Assembly: GCA_905181925.1 (NCBI GenBank)
Contig: CAJIZU010000089.1
Span: 1-40,515, forward strand
Length of the DNA: 40,515 nt
Direction: 5' to 3'
DNA from: a gamma proteobacterium HTCC2207
Lineage (GTDB): Bacteria > Pseudomonadota > Gammaproteobacteria > Pseudomonadales > Porticoccaceae
Part shown: positions 25,747 to 35,644 of the stretch, in pieces
Numbering within the stretch: the stretch's first letter is position 1
How the letters are laid out: each line of letters opens with the position of its first letter
Position numbers and translations under genes: made by a program
Notes under the pieces: model-generated
The model's database searches: none
What the model was told of the DNA's origin: nothing
What the model saw: the letters and a program-made list of their open reading frames with translations, nothing else

Positions 25747-27171
25747 ATGTCCTTAGCACCCATCTCAAATCAGCCTTTGGCTGGAGCAAAAAGGCCAAGT
25801 TTCGCCGACAATGCGCGGTCTCTCATGCGTCTTGCCACCCCCTTGATTATGGGCCAGGTAGCTGTGGTCGGTATGACAGTGACAGATATTTATATCGCCG
25901 GACAGGTAGATGCCGATACGCTAGCTGCACTCCAATTAGGTGGCAGTGTCTGGTCGCTCATCAATCTCATGGTTATTGGCATTATGATTGCCAACAGTCC
26001 TATTATCGGTACTTTTTGGGGTGCCAGACAGTTTGACCGAGTACGGTTCCAATTTCAGCAAGCATTGTGGCTGGCTTTGCCAATAGGGTTGGTAGTTATT
26101 GGTGCGGTGCTGGCGGGTATATATGCACTAAGTTATCTCGATGTTTCAGACCGTGTTTATCACATTGCTAAAGGCTATCTATATCCCTTTTTGATTACTG
26201 GCTTCATGTTCCCTGCCTTCTTTGCTTTTCGTACTACTTTTGAGGGTATGGGCGATACTCGGCCGGTGCTTGTGTTTAATAGTGCGGCATTTATTCTCAA
26301 CGGCATTCTTGATTATGCCTTCGTATTTGGTCATTTTGGTTTGCCTCGGCTCGGCGGCGTTGGGGCGGCATGGGCAACGGTAGTCGTAATGATTTTCTTG
26401 CTATGTTGTATGGCAATTTATGGTCGACGCTCTCAAACGATGAGAACAGTCAACCTTTACCAAAACTTCGCCCTACCTAATCTCACCAGTCTTGCCGAAA
26501 CCCTTCGCCTAGGCATTCCCATTGCTCTAAATATTGCTGCCGAGTTTAGTTTTTTTGCGGTCATTCCATTTATGATTGCCCACCTTGGTGCTGAAGTTGT
26601 TGGTGCTCACGCTATCGCTATTAATATCGATTCTCTGGCTTTCATGGTGCCGCTGGGACTTGCTCAGGCACTCACTATTAAAGTTGCCCACGCACAGGGC
26701 AGTGGAAACCCTGGGGAGGCTAGAGCATTCTGCCTTGCTGGTTTCAAGCTGGTATTAATGCTTGGCTTGATGATGAGTGTGGCAAAAATAGTTTTCCGCC
26801 ATGATATTGCTATGCTGTTTAGCTCGAATATTAACGTGCAGTTAATTACCGCTAATTTGTTCTTTTTTGCCGCAGCCTTGGGGGCTGTCGATTGTTTGCA
26901 AATGACTTGCAGTGGTGCACTTAGAGGCTATAAGGATACAAAAGTGCCATTAGTGATTCAGGTGATCGCGTTTTGGGTAATCGCCTTCCCAATTGCCTAC
27001 AGCCTCGCATTAACTGATTTCTGGGGACCACCACTGGGTGTTTACGGATTCTGGATAGGAACGGTTATTGCCGCCAGCATAGCTGCCATATGCTTAATGG
27101 TACGTTGGAATTTAGTTTCAAAAACCGAAATTAGGTTGGCTAGCCAGCTTCAGGCAAGCAGCCCAAAGTAA
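25747..27171 (+). CDS. MATE family efflux transporter (NorM-like)
   Basis: Multidrug/toxin exporter of the MATE family in the inner membrane, 474 aa with about 12 hydrophobic helices arranged as two related halves. Half 1 starts LMRLATPLIMGQVAVVGMTVTDIYIAG, the typical MATE opening; half 2 starts TLRLGIPIALNIAAEFSFFAVIPF. CSGALRGYKDTKVP is a family landmark. I preferred ATG 25747 over a TTG at 25696. Its end overlaps the convergent prmC end by 32 bases. Drug substrates and coupling ion are not readable. Confidence 0.9.
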   Translation: MSLAPISNQPLAGAKRPSFADNARSLMRLATPLIMGQVAVVGMTVTDIYIAGQVDADTLAALQLGGSVWSLINLMVIGIMIANSPIIGTFWGARQFDRVRFQFQQALWLALPIGLVVIGAVLAGIYALSYLDVSDRVYHIAKGYLYPFLITGFMFPAFFAFRTTFEGMGDTRPVLVFNSAAFILNGILDYAFVFGHFGLPRLGGVGAAWATVVVMIFLLCCMAIYGRRSQTMRTVNLYQNFALPNLTSLAETLRLGIPIALNIAAEFSFFAVIPFMIAHLGAEVVGAHAIAINIDSLAFMVPLGLAQALTIKVAHAQGSGNPGEARAFCLAGFKLVLMLGLMMSVAKIVFRHDIAMLFSSNINVQLITANLFFFAAALGAVDCLQMTCSGALRGYKDTKVPLVIQVIAFWVIAFPIAYSLALTDFWGPPLGVYGFWIGTVIAASIAAICLMVRWNLVSKTEIRLASQLQASSPK

Positions 27172-27994
27172 TACGCTCTAGTTCGTTAAAATCAGTCTTG
27201 GTTTCAATATTGATAAAACCCGCCGCTTTGAATAATTCTCTGACGGCACTGCCCTGTCGATAGCCATGCTCAACTAGCAACCAGCCGAGTGGATCTAAAT
27301 ATTTAATACTGTTACTAATCACTTCTCTTAAATCGTCTAACCCATCAAGACCGGACACGAGCGCTGAAGCTGGCTCAAAGCGCACATCGCCTTGGGTGAG
27401 ATGTGGGTCATCAATTTCAATATACGGTGGATTACTAACAATCAAATGATAATTAGACAATCGTCCCAGCAGAGGCACCTGACTGAACCAATCACTTTGA
27501 TAAACCATTACATTATCAATTTGGCAGTAGTGACTATTTAATTCTGCGAGTTTAACCGCCGCCGGCTCCGAATCTACTGCAGTTACCTGCCAGTTAGGCC
27601 GCTCCTTGGCAAGTGCTAGCGCAATTGCGCCAGTACCAGTACCAAGATCAAGGGTCCTACAATCTGCCGGCAACTTTAAGTATAGCGCTGTCTCGACCAG
27701 CAATTCAGTTTCGGGCCGTGGGATCAATGTTTGAGGGGTAACTTTTAAATCGAGGCTCCAGAACCCTTGGCTACCAATAATAAAGGCAATAGGCTCACCG
27801 GTTAGGCGTCGCGCAAATAATTCTTCAAACCCCTTTAACTGCTCAGATAAGACCTCGTGCTCGGGCCAAGTCTTCAACCATGCTCGATCAACATCAAGGG
27901 CGTGACTCAACAGCAGTTCAATGTCTAAAACTGCCGTGTCGCTAATCTCTTTTAACTGATCAGCGCGCTTCAATAAGGTAATAACCGAATTAAT
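27140..27994 (-). CDS. prmC: Release factor glutamine methyltransferase, probable AUU start
   Basis: Methylates the Gln of the GGQ motif in release factors 1 and 2. Rossmann methyltransferase with LDLGTGTGAIALALAKERP (SAM site) and the catalytic NPPY in LIVSNPPYIE. It has FWSLDLKVTPQTLIPRPETELLVE. The first ATG (28051) lies 41 bases inside prfA and adds 19 non-conserved residues. An ATT at 27994 has AAGGA seven bases upstream and makes the protein begin (M)NSVITLLKRAD, which lines up with the start of Pseudomonas PrmC. It follows prfA directly in the hemA-prfA-prmC operon. Confidence 0.9.
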   Translation of the reverse strand: MNSVITLLKRADQLKEISDTAVLDIELLLSHALDVDRAWLKTWPEHEVLSEQLKGFEELFARRLTGEPIAFIIGSQGFWSLDLKVTPQTLIPRPETELLVETALYLKLPADCRTLDLGTGTGAIALALAKERPNWQVTAVDSEPAAVKLAELNSHYCQIDNVMVYQSDWFSQVPLLGRLSNYHLIVSNPPYIEIDDPHLTQGDVRFEPASALVSGLDGLDDLREVISNSIKYLDPLGWLLVEHGYRQGSAVRELFKAAGFINIETKTDFNELERITLGCLPEAG

Positions 27995-28010
27995 GTTTAT
28001 TTCCTTAAGG

Positions 28011-29093
28011 CTATTGGGATAGCTGAGCGAGCTGCTCGGCCTGAAACTCATTCACAAGCGGCTCAACAATTTCACTCAGCGAGCCTTCCATAATTTCACC
28101 CAGTTTATAGAGTGTCAGGTTAATTCTGTGGTCAGTGACCCGACCCTGCGGAAAATTATAGGTGCGAATACGCTCGGAGCGGTCACCACTGCCGACCAAG
28201 CTTTTACGCTGATCAGACTGCTCTTTCGCGACAGCTTCGTCTTGAGCTGAGGTTAATCTGGCTTGCAGCACTGACATGGCCTTAGCGCGGTTTTTATGCT
28301 GCGATCGCTCATCCTGACACTCAACCACCAAACCGGTAGGTAAATGCGTTAGGCGAATTGCTGAATCTGTTTTATTGACGTGCTGACCGCCAGATCCTGA
28401 CGCCCGAAAGGTATCTACACGAAGATCACCTTTATTAATTTCGATGGCATCTTTTTCGTCAGCCTCCGCCATAATAGCGACTGTACACGCAGATGTGTGG
28501 ATCCTACCCTGAGACTCGGTATCGGGGACCCTCTGAACCCTATGGGCACCCGATTCAAATTTAAGCTTAGAATAAACGCCCTGACCGACTATCCTGACAA
28601 TAATTTCTTTGTAACCACCATGGTCGCCTTGATTCTCGCTAATCACTTCCACTTTCCAGCGATTTGACTCGGCAAACTTACTATACATACGAAACAAATC
28701 ACCCGAAAAGATAGCGGCTTCGTCACCACCCGTTCCAGCCCGAATTTCTAAAAATACATTTTTTCCATCATTGGGATCTTTGGGTAACAGCAATCGCTGT
28801 AAGTCCACTTCCAGAGACTCTAATTGCGCCTGACCATCGCGAACTTCTTCATTCGCCATAGCCCGCATATCAGGATCAGAATCTTTGAGTAATAACTTTG
28901 CCTCATCAATATCGGATAATACCTCGAGAAAACTTTGGTAAGTTTTTACCACAGGTTCAAGCTCGGCATACTCTTTAGAAAGCTCGCGGTACTTATTTTG
29001 ATCACTGATTATTTCAGCATCACTCAAAAGCGCACCGACTTCCTCATAGCGCTCTGCGAGCAGATCTAACTTACTCAAAATTGATGCTTTCAT
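28011..29093 (-). CDS. prfA: Peptide chain release factor 1
   Basis: Terminates translation at UAA and UAG. The 360 aa protein has the GGQ catalytic motif in [21 protein letters not shown] and the stop-codon-recognition region [22 protein letters not shown], in which the PxT motif reads PDT where E. coli has PAT. The GGQ Gln is the substrate of PrmC encoded next. It lies 52 bases downstream of hemA on the same strand. Confidence 0.96.
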   Translation of the reverse strand: MKASILSKLDLLAERYEEVGALLSDAEIISDQNKYRELSKEYAELEPVVKTYQSFLEVLSDIDEAKLLLKDSDPDMRAMANEEVRDGQAQLESLEVDLQRLLLPKDPNDGKNVFLEIRAGTGGDEAAIFSGDLFRMYSKFAESNRWKVEVISENQGDHGGYKEIIVRIVGQGVYSKLKFESGAHRVQRVPDTESQGRIHTSACTVAIMAEADEKDAIEINKGDLRVDTFRASGSGGQHVNKTDSAIRLTHLPTGLVVECQDERSQHKNRAKAMSVLQARLTSAQDEAVAKEQSDQRKSLVGSGDRSERIRTYNFPQGRVTDHRINLTLYKLGEIMEGSLSEIVEPLVNEFQAEQLAQLSQ

Positions 29094-29145
29094 GCAGTTT
29101 TAAAGCCTAGGTTATTTTCGTGAATGAAGTATTAGCAGAAACTAG

Positions 29146-30405
29146 CTAATGCTTTTTGTTGGTCAGATCAAACAACTCATTAGCGACATTAATAGCATCA
29201 TCTCGACCTTCTTCACCGGCCTTTTTAAGCTGAGCGGTCGGCTTGTGCAGCAGTTTATTGGTTAGATTGCGTGCTAATGTAGTAATCACATCAGCTGAAT
29301 CTTTACCCTGTTGCAAAGATGCCATAGCTTTGTCTATCTCCGCATCGCGGATCAATTCAACACTATTGCGGAACGCTCTAATAGTATCAACAGCCGCCAA
29401 GGCACGATGCTGTTTTACCCAACTTTTAACTTCTTGGTTTATTATTTCAAGCGCCAGATCAGCAGCGCTACTTCGAGCTTTCATGTTGTCTTGCACGACC
29501 TCTTCAAGATCATCAACGGTATATAAATAGACATCTGGAAGCTCTTCTACCTCAGCCTCAATATCTCTTGGGACTGCAATATCAACCATGAAGAAGGGTT
29601 TGAATTTACGTTTTTTTAATGCCGACTCAACCGCACCTTTACCTAGAATTGGCAGCTGGCTGGCCGTGGAAGAAATAATGATATCTGCCTGGGGTAAAAA
29701 GTCAGGAATGTCTGCCAGTAAAATAGCATCTGCCGAATAAACTTCGGCGAGCTCTTGGGCGCGACTTAATGTTCTATTAGCCACCGTTATTTTACCGACG
29801 TTTTGATCCCGCAAATGCTTGGCAACCAAATCAATAGTCTCTCCAGCACCAATCAACAGAGCGTGGGCATCTTTTAAATTAGTAAAAATCTGCGCGGCCA
29901 AATTGACCGAGGCATAGGCAACCGAGACCGGGTTTTTACCAATCGCTGTTTCAGAGCGAACGCGCTTTGCCGCTGAAAAGGCCTGCTGAAACGCCTGATT
30001 GAGAAACGTCGATACAGTACCTGCTTCACGGCCCACAGAATAAGCCGACTTTATCTGTCCAAATATTTGTGGCTCACCTAATATGAGAGAATCAAGACCA
30101 CCGGCAACACGCATCATGTGGGCTATCGCCTGCTCATCGCGATGACAATAATAACAACTCTGCAACTGGCTAATTTCAACACCCTTGATCATAGACAACC
30201 ACGTCAACAATTGGATGTCTGAGGCATCACCAAACAAATAGACTTCGGTGCGATTACAGGTCGACAAAAGTGCTATTTCTTGCACATGAAGAATGGAGCG
30301 AGCGTCCTGTAAGACCTGGACTACTATTTCGGGCGCGAACGCGATTCGTCCGCGCAGATCCACAGAAGCCGATTTATGATTGATGCCAAAAGCTAATATT
30401 CCCAT
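29146..30405 (-). CDS. hemA: Glutamyl-tRNA reductase
   Basis: First step of C5-pathway tetrapyrrole synthesis: reduces glutamyl-tRNA(Glu) to glutamate-1-semialdehyde with NADPH. The 419 aa protein begins GILAFGINHKSASVDLRGRIAF, has nucleophile C50 in LLSTCNRTEVYLF, LILGEPQIFGQIK, and an NADPH-binding stretch ALLIGAGETIDLVAKHL. A strong promoter lies 60 bases upstream. First gene of hemA-prfA-prmC. Confidence 0.97.
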   Translation of the reverse strand: MGILAFGINHKSASVDLRGRIAFAPEIVVQVLQDARSILHVQEIALLSTCNRTEVYLFGDASDIQLLTWLSMIKGVEISQLQSCYYCHRDEQAIAHMMRVAGGLDSLILGEPQIFGQIKSAYSVGREAGTVSTFLNQAFQQAFSAAKRVRSETAIGKNPVSVAYASVNLAAQIFTNLKDAHALLIGAGETIDLVAKHLRDQNVGKITVANRTLSRAQELAEVYSADAILLADIPDFLPQADIIISSTASQLPILGKGAVESALKKRKFKPFFMVDIAVPRDIEAEVEELPDVYLYTVDDLEEVVQDNMKARSSAADLALEIINQEVKSWVKQHRALAAVDTIRAFRNSVELIRDAEIDKAMASLQQGKDSADVITTLARNLTNKLLHKPTAQLKKAGEEGRDDAINVANELFDLTNKKH

Positions 30406-30463
30406 CGCTTTTAGAGAATAACCCTACTTTTCAAATCCTACCTACCCAACTATTTTTATCAAA

Positions 30464-30492
30464 ATTCTATTATCGACCTCAATTTTACACAA
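30464..30492 (-). promoter_or_regulatory. Sigma-70 promoter of hemA-prfA-prmC
   Basis: On the reverse strand: TTGTGT (30492-30487), a 17-base spacer and TAGAAT (30469-30464). It gives a leader of about 50 bases before hemA. Confidence 0.6.
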
Positions 30493-30605
30493 GTATCCCT
30501 CTGTAATGCAGTTTTAACACAAAACATTTGATAAGAATGGCCTAAAAAGCACAGACTTATGAGATAGCAATTGTCTTACGACCAGATATCTATGAAAATA
30601 AACGA

Positions 30606-32348
30606 ATGAAATCAAACTCAAAATTTATTATCGTCTTGCTCATTAGCTTTCTGGCTAGCTGCGTCAGTCAACTGCCCTTGAGCGACAATGATTCATTAGT
30701 GCGAGAGGCTATCGAATCCAGCGCAGCGCTCGAAAAAGCAGATCTTCCACTTTCAAAGATCCCCAGTGAAACCCTTTATGATCTTCTGGTCGGCGATGTT
30801 GCACTGAGCCGGAGTCAATTTGATACAGCGTTGATTAAATATGCGCGTCAAGCGAGGGTGACCGAGGATAAAGAAGTCATTCAGTTAGCGTTACGTATTG
30901 CCGAGCACCTCAAAGATCAAACCATTCGTTTGGAAATGAGCTTGCTTTGGCTGGACATGGCGCCGGATGATCCTCAAGCGCGTCGCGCTGCTCTGGATAC
31001 CTTAATGGATAGCGACAATGCTTTGGAAGCCCTAAGCCACGCTAGTTGGCTGTACCAACATCGCGATGATTTAGATGCTCTAATTTTTGTTTCTACGGCA
31101 CCTCTCGAGTCCCCACAATCATTCGCTTTAATTATGGACCGCTTAACAACGTTGTCGTTAAGTGAAGACAAGACCGCAACTATTAAGTTTATCCAAGCGC
31201 TCTTTTACCAAAAGCATAGTCAAACCATTAAAGCTGAAATCAAGGTGCGAGAATTTTTAGTGCACAAACGCCAAGACCAACGTGGTCTGTTGCTGCTGGC
31301 GCAGCTGTTACATCAACAGAAGAAAAAGAATGAAGCCATAGAAGTCTTAGAAGAGGCTTTAAAAGATGATCCTTCAGCTCATAAGCTGCGCCTGCAATAC
31401 GCGCGCTTTTTGGCCGTCGAATCTGTAGAAGAGGCCATCGTTCAATTTAACCTATTGCAGGCATCAGATCCCCAAGATCAAGAGGTTAACTTTTTACTGG
31501 GTCTGCTGCGACTGAGTCAAAACAAGCTTGATCTAGCCATTCCACTATTTCAACAAGCGTCAACAACACCCAATCTAAGGGCAAATGCACAGTACCATTT
31601 AGGCACCATTGCCGAACGGCAAAAGAGAGTTGTCGATGCGATAAATCACTACACTCAAGTTCGATTTGGGCGTAATTACATCGTTGCCGCATCAAGAGTA
31701 AGCATGCTTATAGCAGCACATCGAAATATCGACGAAGCTCGACAATATTTACAGCGACTTCGTTTTAGACAGCCGCAACAGGCTGTCAGCCTTTTACAAG
31801 TAGAGTCAAACCTTCTTATCAGTATTGAACAGCCAGCCCAGGCCTTGCAGATACTTTCAGTCGGGCTAGACACTTTCCCAAATGATCCCGAGTTACTATA
31901 TGCCCGATCAATGGTCGCAGAAAAACAAAATAATTTCGCCCTTGCTGAAAGTGATCTCAGAGCGCTGTTAGCGCTGGATGAAAATAATGCCACTATTCTA
32001 AATGCGCTGGGCTATACCATGGCATTGCACACTGATCGACAACAAGAAGCTTATGACCTTATTATTCGTGCGCACACTCTTAGTCCCGACAGTCCCTCTA
32101 TTATCGATAGTTTAGGATGGGTTCTCTTTAAACTAGGTCGCAGTCAAGAGGCATTAAATTATCTCAATCAAGCCTATTCCATGGTACCTGATCCAGAAAT
32201 AGCGGCGCATCTTGGCGAAGTATATTGGGTGTTGGGCAATAACATTCGAGCAATGGAAGTATGGTCTAAAACACTGGAGCAACGACCTAATCATAGCGCC
32301 GTCGTAAAGACTATGGTGCGCTTAGGTGCTTCTGTGGCGGTCCCATGA
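30606..32348 (+). CDS. Tetratricopeptide-repeat lipoprotein
   Basis: A 580 aa protein with a lipoprotein signal, KFIIVLLISFLASCVSQ (lipidated Cys about 20), and TPR-type helical repeats over most of its length (clear units around EAIEVLEEALKDDPSAHKLR, ALQILSVGLDTFPNDPELLY and EALNYLNQAYSMVPDPEIA). It is probably anchored in an outer or inner membrane leaflet facing the periplasm. The stop overlaps the start of lolB (ATGA), so translation is coupled. The same TPR gene precedes lolB in Pseudomonas. Its function is unknown; a role beside LolB in lipoprotein handling is guessed from position only. Confidence 0.88.
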   Translation: MKSNSKFIIVLLISFLASCVSQLPLSDNDSLVREAIESSAALEKADLPLSKIPSETLYDLLVGDVALSRSQFDTALIKYARQARVTEDKEVIQLALRIAEHLKDQTIRLEMSLLWLDMAPDDPQARRAALDTLMDSDNALEALSHASWLYQHRDDLDALIFVSTAPLESPQSFALIMDRLTTLSLSEDKTATIKFIQALFYQKHSQTIKAEIKVREFLVHKRQDQRGLLLLAQLLHQQKKKNEAIEVLEEALKDDPSAHKLRLQYARFLAVESVEEAIVQFNLLQASDPQDQEVNFLLGLLRLSQNKLDLAIPLFQQASTTPNLRANAQYHLGTIAERQKRVVDAINHYTQVRFGRNYIVAASRVSMLIAAHRNIDEARQYLQRLRFRQPQQAVSLLQVESNLLISIEQPAQALQILSVGLDTFPNDPELLYARSMVAEKQNNFALAESDLRALLALDENNATILNALGYTMALHTDRQQEAYDLIIRAHTLSPDSPSIIDSLGWVLFKLGRSQEALNYLNQAYSMVPDPEIAAHLGEVYWVLGNNIRAMEVWSKTLEQRPNHSAVVKTMVRLGASVAVP

Positions 32349-32950
32349 GAGACCTATTAATGGGATACTTTAAATGTTTCTTTGTCGTGATTTTTGTCAG
32401 TGGATGTACTTCACTGCCTATTAAAGTGACTCAACAAGATCTTGGAAAATACGATAGAGTCGATATCAGCCGAATCAATCACTGGGAAATCAGAGGTAAA
32501 CTTGGCTTTAAATCAACCACTCAGGGTGGCAGCGCGTCTATCAGGTGGCTTCAACATAATACCAATTACAAAATAACACTGAGTGGTCCGTTTGCTTCGG
32601 GAAGAACTGTCATTACTGGTGATCATCAAATCGCCGAGATGAACAGCGGTGGTCAAACTTTTAGACACACCCCACAACAACTAGCACTGCAAGTCACTGG
32701 CTTGAAATTACCGGTAGACTTACTAAGTTACTGGGTCAAAGGGCTTCCCTCCCCAAATACTAAAATCCCAAATAACTTATTGACCAATGCAAACGGCAGT
32801 GCCGCAAGCTTTCAACAAAATAATTGGCAATTATCATTTTCTAATTATCGCTTGACTGATAAAGGATATTTACCCCAAAAAATAATTGGTCGCCAGGGCG
32901 AACAAACCTTTAAACTAGTGGTAGCCCAATGGATTTTTTTAGACTCTTAA
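32345..32950 (+). CDS. lolB: Outer-membrane lipoprotein insertion protein LolB
   Basis: Receives lipoproteins from LolA and inserts them into the outer membrane. The 201 aa product has a signal, CFFVVIFVSGCTSLP, with lipidated Cys about 21, then WEIRGKLGFKSTTQGGSASIRWLQ and a beta-sheet region typical of LolB. It overlaps the TPR gene by four bases and is one base from ispE, as in the standard lolB-ispE pair. Confidence 0.94.
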   Translation: MRDLLMGYFKCFFVVIFVSGCTSLPIKVTQQDLGKYDRVDISRINHWEIRGKLGFKSTTQGGSASIRWLQHNTNYKITLSGPFASGRTVITGDHQIAEMNSGGQTFRHTPQQLALQVTGLKLPVDLLSYWVKGLPSPNTKIPNNLLTNANGSAASFQQNNWQLSFSNYRLTDKGYLPQKIIGRQGEQTFKLVVAQWIFLDS

Positions 32951-32951
32951 A

Positions 32952-33839
32952 ATGACTGTATCTACAGAACCTATGCCAAGTCTTAGCTTGCCCTCACCGG
33001 CCAAAATTAATCTATTTCTACACATCACCGGTCAGCGCGACAACGGTTATCACGATCTACAAACTATTTTTCAGTTGCTTGATTTTGGCGACAATCTCAC
33101 TTTTTATCCCAATGAGTCCGGAAAAATACATTTAAACGGTAATATCGATGGCGTTGATGAAAAAAATAATTTAATTGTTCGTGCTGCAAAATTACTTCAG
33201 AGTTCAACAGGATGCTCTAAAGGTTGTACTATTGAACTGGACAAAAAACTACCTTTGGGAGCTGGATTAGGCGGTGGAAGCAGCAATGCGGCGACTTCGC
33301 TTGTAGCTCTAAATGCCCTTTGGGAATGCGGTCTAGCGACGGATGTTCTTGCTGAACTAGGGGAAAAACTCGGTGCAGATGTACCGGTTTTCATTTATGG
33401 TCAGAGTGCATTCGCAGAAGGAATCGGGGAAATATTGACGCCCATGGAACTACCAAAAAAGTGGTTTTTGGTGGTAACACCTGATTGCCAAGTGTCGACT
33501 GAGGAAATTTTTTCACATCCTCAATTGACAAGGAACTCTTCACCGATCAAAATACGCGCCCTCTCAGAGGGACAGTACAGAAACGACTGTCAAAAGGTAG
33601 TAGTCAGTCTCTACCCAGCGGTTGAAAAAGCGCTGAAATGGGCAGAAAATTTTGCAGCCCCTCTGATGACAGGAACAGGTGCAAGCGTATTTTGTAGCTT
33701 TGACAACCAAGCAGAGGCCAACAGGGCTCTTGCCGAACTGCCAGAGAAATGGAGTGGGTTTGTGGCGAAGAGTGTGAATAGCTCCTCGCTACACCTAAAA
33801 TTGAGTGAGTTTTTTACTGGGGCGTGGCCAAGCGGTTAA
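32952..33839 (+). CDS. ispE: 4-diphosphocytidyl-2-C-methyl-D-erythritol kinase
   Basis: GHMP kinase of the MEP isoprenoid pathway. It has [24 protein letters not shown] at the start, the ATP loop [16 protein letters not shown], and MTGTGASVF near the C-terminus. Length 295 aa. The final six codons (GAWPSG) and the TAA stop lie inside the tRNA-Gln gene that begins at 33818, an overlap of 22 bases. Cleavage of a joint transcript by RNase P would therefore remove the ispE stop codon. Confidence 0.96.
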   Translation: MTVSTEPMPSLSLPSPAKINLFLHITGQRDNGYHDLQTIFQLLDFGDNLTFYPNESGKIHLNGNIDGVDEKNNLIVRAAKLLQSSTGCSKGCTIELDKKLPLGAGLGGGSSNAATSLVALNALWECGLATDVLAELGEKLGADVPVFIYGQSAFAEGIGEILTPMELPKKWFLVVTPDCQVSTEEIFSHPQLTRNSSPIKIRALSEGQYRNDCQKVVVSLYPAVEKALKWAENFAAPLMTGTGASVFCSFDNQAEANRALAELPEKWSGFVAKSVNSSSLHLKLSEFFTGAWPSG

Positions 33840-33892
33840 GGCAACGGGTTTTGATCCCGTCATCGGAGGTTCGATCCCTCCCGCCCCAGCCA
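33818..33892 (+). tRNA. tRNA-Gln (anticodon TTG)
   Basis: 75 nt including an encoded CCA. The acceptor stem TGGGGCG/CGCCCCA is fully paired. The anticodon stem ACGGG/CCCGT encloses loop TT-TTG-AT, with the anticodon at 33851-33853. The T-arm GGAGG-TTCGATC-CCTCC is perfect, and the discriminator is G. It sits between ispE and prs, as in Pseudomonas. Confidence 0.97.
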
Positions 33893-33925
33893 TTTCAAAC
33901 TATCACGAGCATTGGGAAACATGAC

Positions 33926-34867
33926 GTGGCTAGATTAATGATCTTTACCGGAAACGCAAATCCAGACTTGGGCAATGAAATTGCCCGTTCACTGGGTGTT
34001 AGTCCCAGTAATGCACATGTTGGGCTGTTCTCAGATGGAGAGATAAACGTTGAGATTCGCGACAATGTTCGCGGTCATGACATTTTTATTGTCCAACCTA
34101 TCTGCGCACCAACCAACCGAAACCTAATGGAATTGGTTCTGATGATTGACGCGTTACGTCGCGCATCAGCCGGCCGAATTACCGCAGTTGTTCCGTACTT
34201 CGGTTATGCGCGCCAAGATAGAAGAGTCAGATCCGTACGTGTACCCATCAGCGCCAAAGTGGTAGCAGATATGCTGTCTAATGCGGGTGTTGACCACGTA
34301 TTAACTGTTGATTTGCACGCTGAACAAATTCAAGGTTTCTTTAACTGTACTGTAGACAACGTCTACGGCGCACCTGTTTTGCTAGGTGATATTGAGCGCA
34401 GAAACTACTCTGATCTTTTGGTTGTCTCTCCCGATATTGGTGGCGTAGTGAGAGCCAGAGCCGTCGCTAAACAATTGGGCTGTGACTTGGCCATTATTGA
34501 TAAACGTCGTCCATCAGCGAACGAAAGCGAAGTTATGAATCTCATCGGTGAAGTTAGTGGCCGCACCTGCGTACTTGTCGATGACATGGTCGATACTGCA
34601 GGCACTTTGTGTAAGGCCGCTCAGGCACTTAAAGAAAAAGGGGCTATTAAAGTTGTCGCTTATGCAACACACGCTGTTTTGTCCGGCGCGGCGATAGAAA
34701 ACATTACCCATTCAGAACTTGATGAATTGGTCGTCACTAACAGTATTCCACTGCGAGATGACGCTAAGAAATGCAAAAAGATTCGCGTTCTTCCGATAGG
34801 CCCGCTGTTGGCCGAATCAATACGCCGTATCAGTAATAAAGAATCTATCAGCGCCATGTTTTTATAA
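33926..34867 (+). CDS. prs: Ribose-phosphate pyrophosphokinase
   Basis: Makes PRPP from ribose-5-phosphate and ATP for nucleotide, His and Trp synthesis. The protein has [20 protein letters not shown], the catalytic-loop region [22 protein letters not shown] and the PRPP signature [10 protein letters not shown]. It starts at GTG 33926 and is 313 aa, like Pseudomonas Prs; earlier in-frame codons run through the tRNA and are not credible. Confidence 0.96.
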   Translation: MARLMIFTGNANPDLGNEIARSLGVSPSNAHVGLFSDGEINVEIRDNVRGHDIFIVQPICAPTNRNLMELVLMIDALRRASAGRITAVVPYFGYARQDRRVRSVRVPISAKVVADMLSNAGVDHVLTVDLHAEQIQGFFNCTVDNVYGAPVLLGDIERRNYSDLLVVSPDIGGVVRARAVAKQLGCDLAIIDKRRPSANESEVMNLIGEVSGRTCVLVDDMVDTAGTLCKAAQALKEKGAIKVVAYATHAVLSGAAIENITHSELDELVVTNSIPLRDDAKKCKKIRVLPIGPLLAESIRRISNKESISAMFL

Positions 34868-34884
34868 CGGGGCTTGATGTAACT

Positions 34885-34898
34885 GCCTCATAAGAGGC
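34885..34898 (+). other. Small hairpin in the prs-rplY leader
   Basis: GCCTC-ATAA-GAGGC, followed by TTATAAA, 18 bases after prs. It could be a weak terminator or part of an rplY leader; there is no firm assignment. Confidence 0.3.
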
Positions 34899-34957
34899 TT
34901 ATAAACTCCATTTCAGGTCTGGTCGCGGTCTGTTATGGCACTACTTTGGAGACTACT

Positions 34958-35614
34958 ATGTCTACTGATTTTACTTTACATGCGAAAGGTCGCGAAGATA
35001 CAGGGAAAGGTGCGAGCCGCCGCCTGCGTCGTCTGGCCGGAGAAATACCTGCAATTGTCTATGGCGGAAAGAAAGATCCAGCCATGCTAACTCTTCTTCA
35101 CAAAGACGTGGTTAAAGCGCTTGAAAATGAAGCGTTCTATTCACACATCGTATCGTTAGATATAGATGGTAAATCTGAAGATGTTATTCTTAAAGATGTG
35201 CAACGTCATCCTGCAAAGCAGGTTGTTTTGCACCTAGACTTTTTGCGGGTTAACAAATCTACTAAGCTACAAACCAGAGTGCCATTGCACTTTACTAACG
35301 AAGATATTTGCGAAGGCGTTAAGATTGGTGGCGGTATAATTGCTCATACCATGACTGATCTGGAAATTTTCTGCCTACCAAAAGATCTTCCTGAGTACAT
35401 CGAAGTTGACATGACTGACCTTGAACTTGGACAGAACATCCACATTTCAGATATTAAACTGCCAAAGGGTGTTGAGAGTGTTGCCTTAAGTCATGGTCCT
35501 GACCACGACTTATCTGTAGTCACGATTAACAAGCCGAAAGCCATAGTTATTGAAGATACTGCACCTGAAGCACCTGTAAGTGCAGATGACTCAGAGGACG
35601 CAGGCGAAGAGTAA
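34958..35614 (+). CDS. rplY: 50S ribosomal protein L25/Ctc, long form
   Basis: Binds 5S rRNA in the large subunit. The 218 aa product has the L25 domain (KGREDTGKGASRRLRRLAGEIPAIVYGG) followed by the CTC/TL5 C-terminal beta domain (KIGGGIIAHTMTDLEIFCLPKDLPEYIEVD), and an acidic tail. This is the long Ctc form, not the short E. coli L25. ATG 34958 has GGAG seven bases upstream. It lies in the conserved prs-rplY-pth-ychF order. Confidence 0.95.
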   Translation: MSTDFTLHAKGREDTGKGASRRLRRLAGEIPAIVYGGKKDPAMLTLLHKDVVKALENEAFYSHIVSLDIDGKSEDVILKDVQRHPAKQVVLHLDFLRVNKSTKLQTRVPLHFTNEDICEGVKIGGGIIAHTMTDLEIFCLPKDLPEYIEVDMTDLELGQNIHISDIKLPKGVESVALSHGPDHDLSVVTINKPKAIVIEDTAPEAPVSADDSEDAGEE

Positions 35615-35644
35615 TCTTCCCCTGCTGACGAAAAGGCCCTGACA

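Noticed and set aside
33824-33925. Longer prs start running through the tRNA
   Set aside because: Those codons are tRNA-Gln sequence, and the GTG at 33926 matches the family length and N-terminus.
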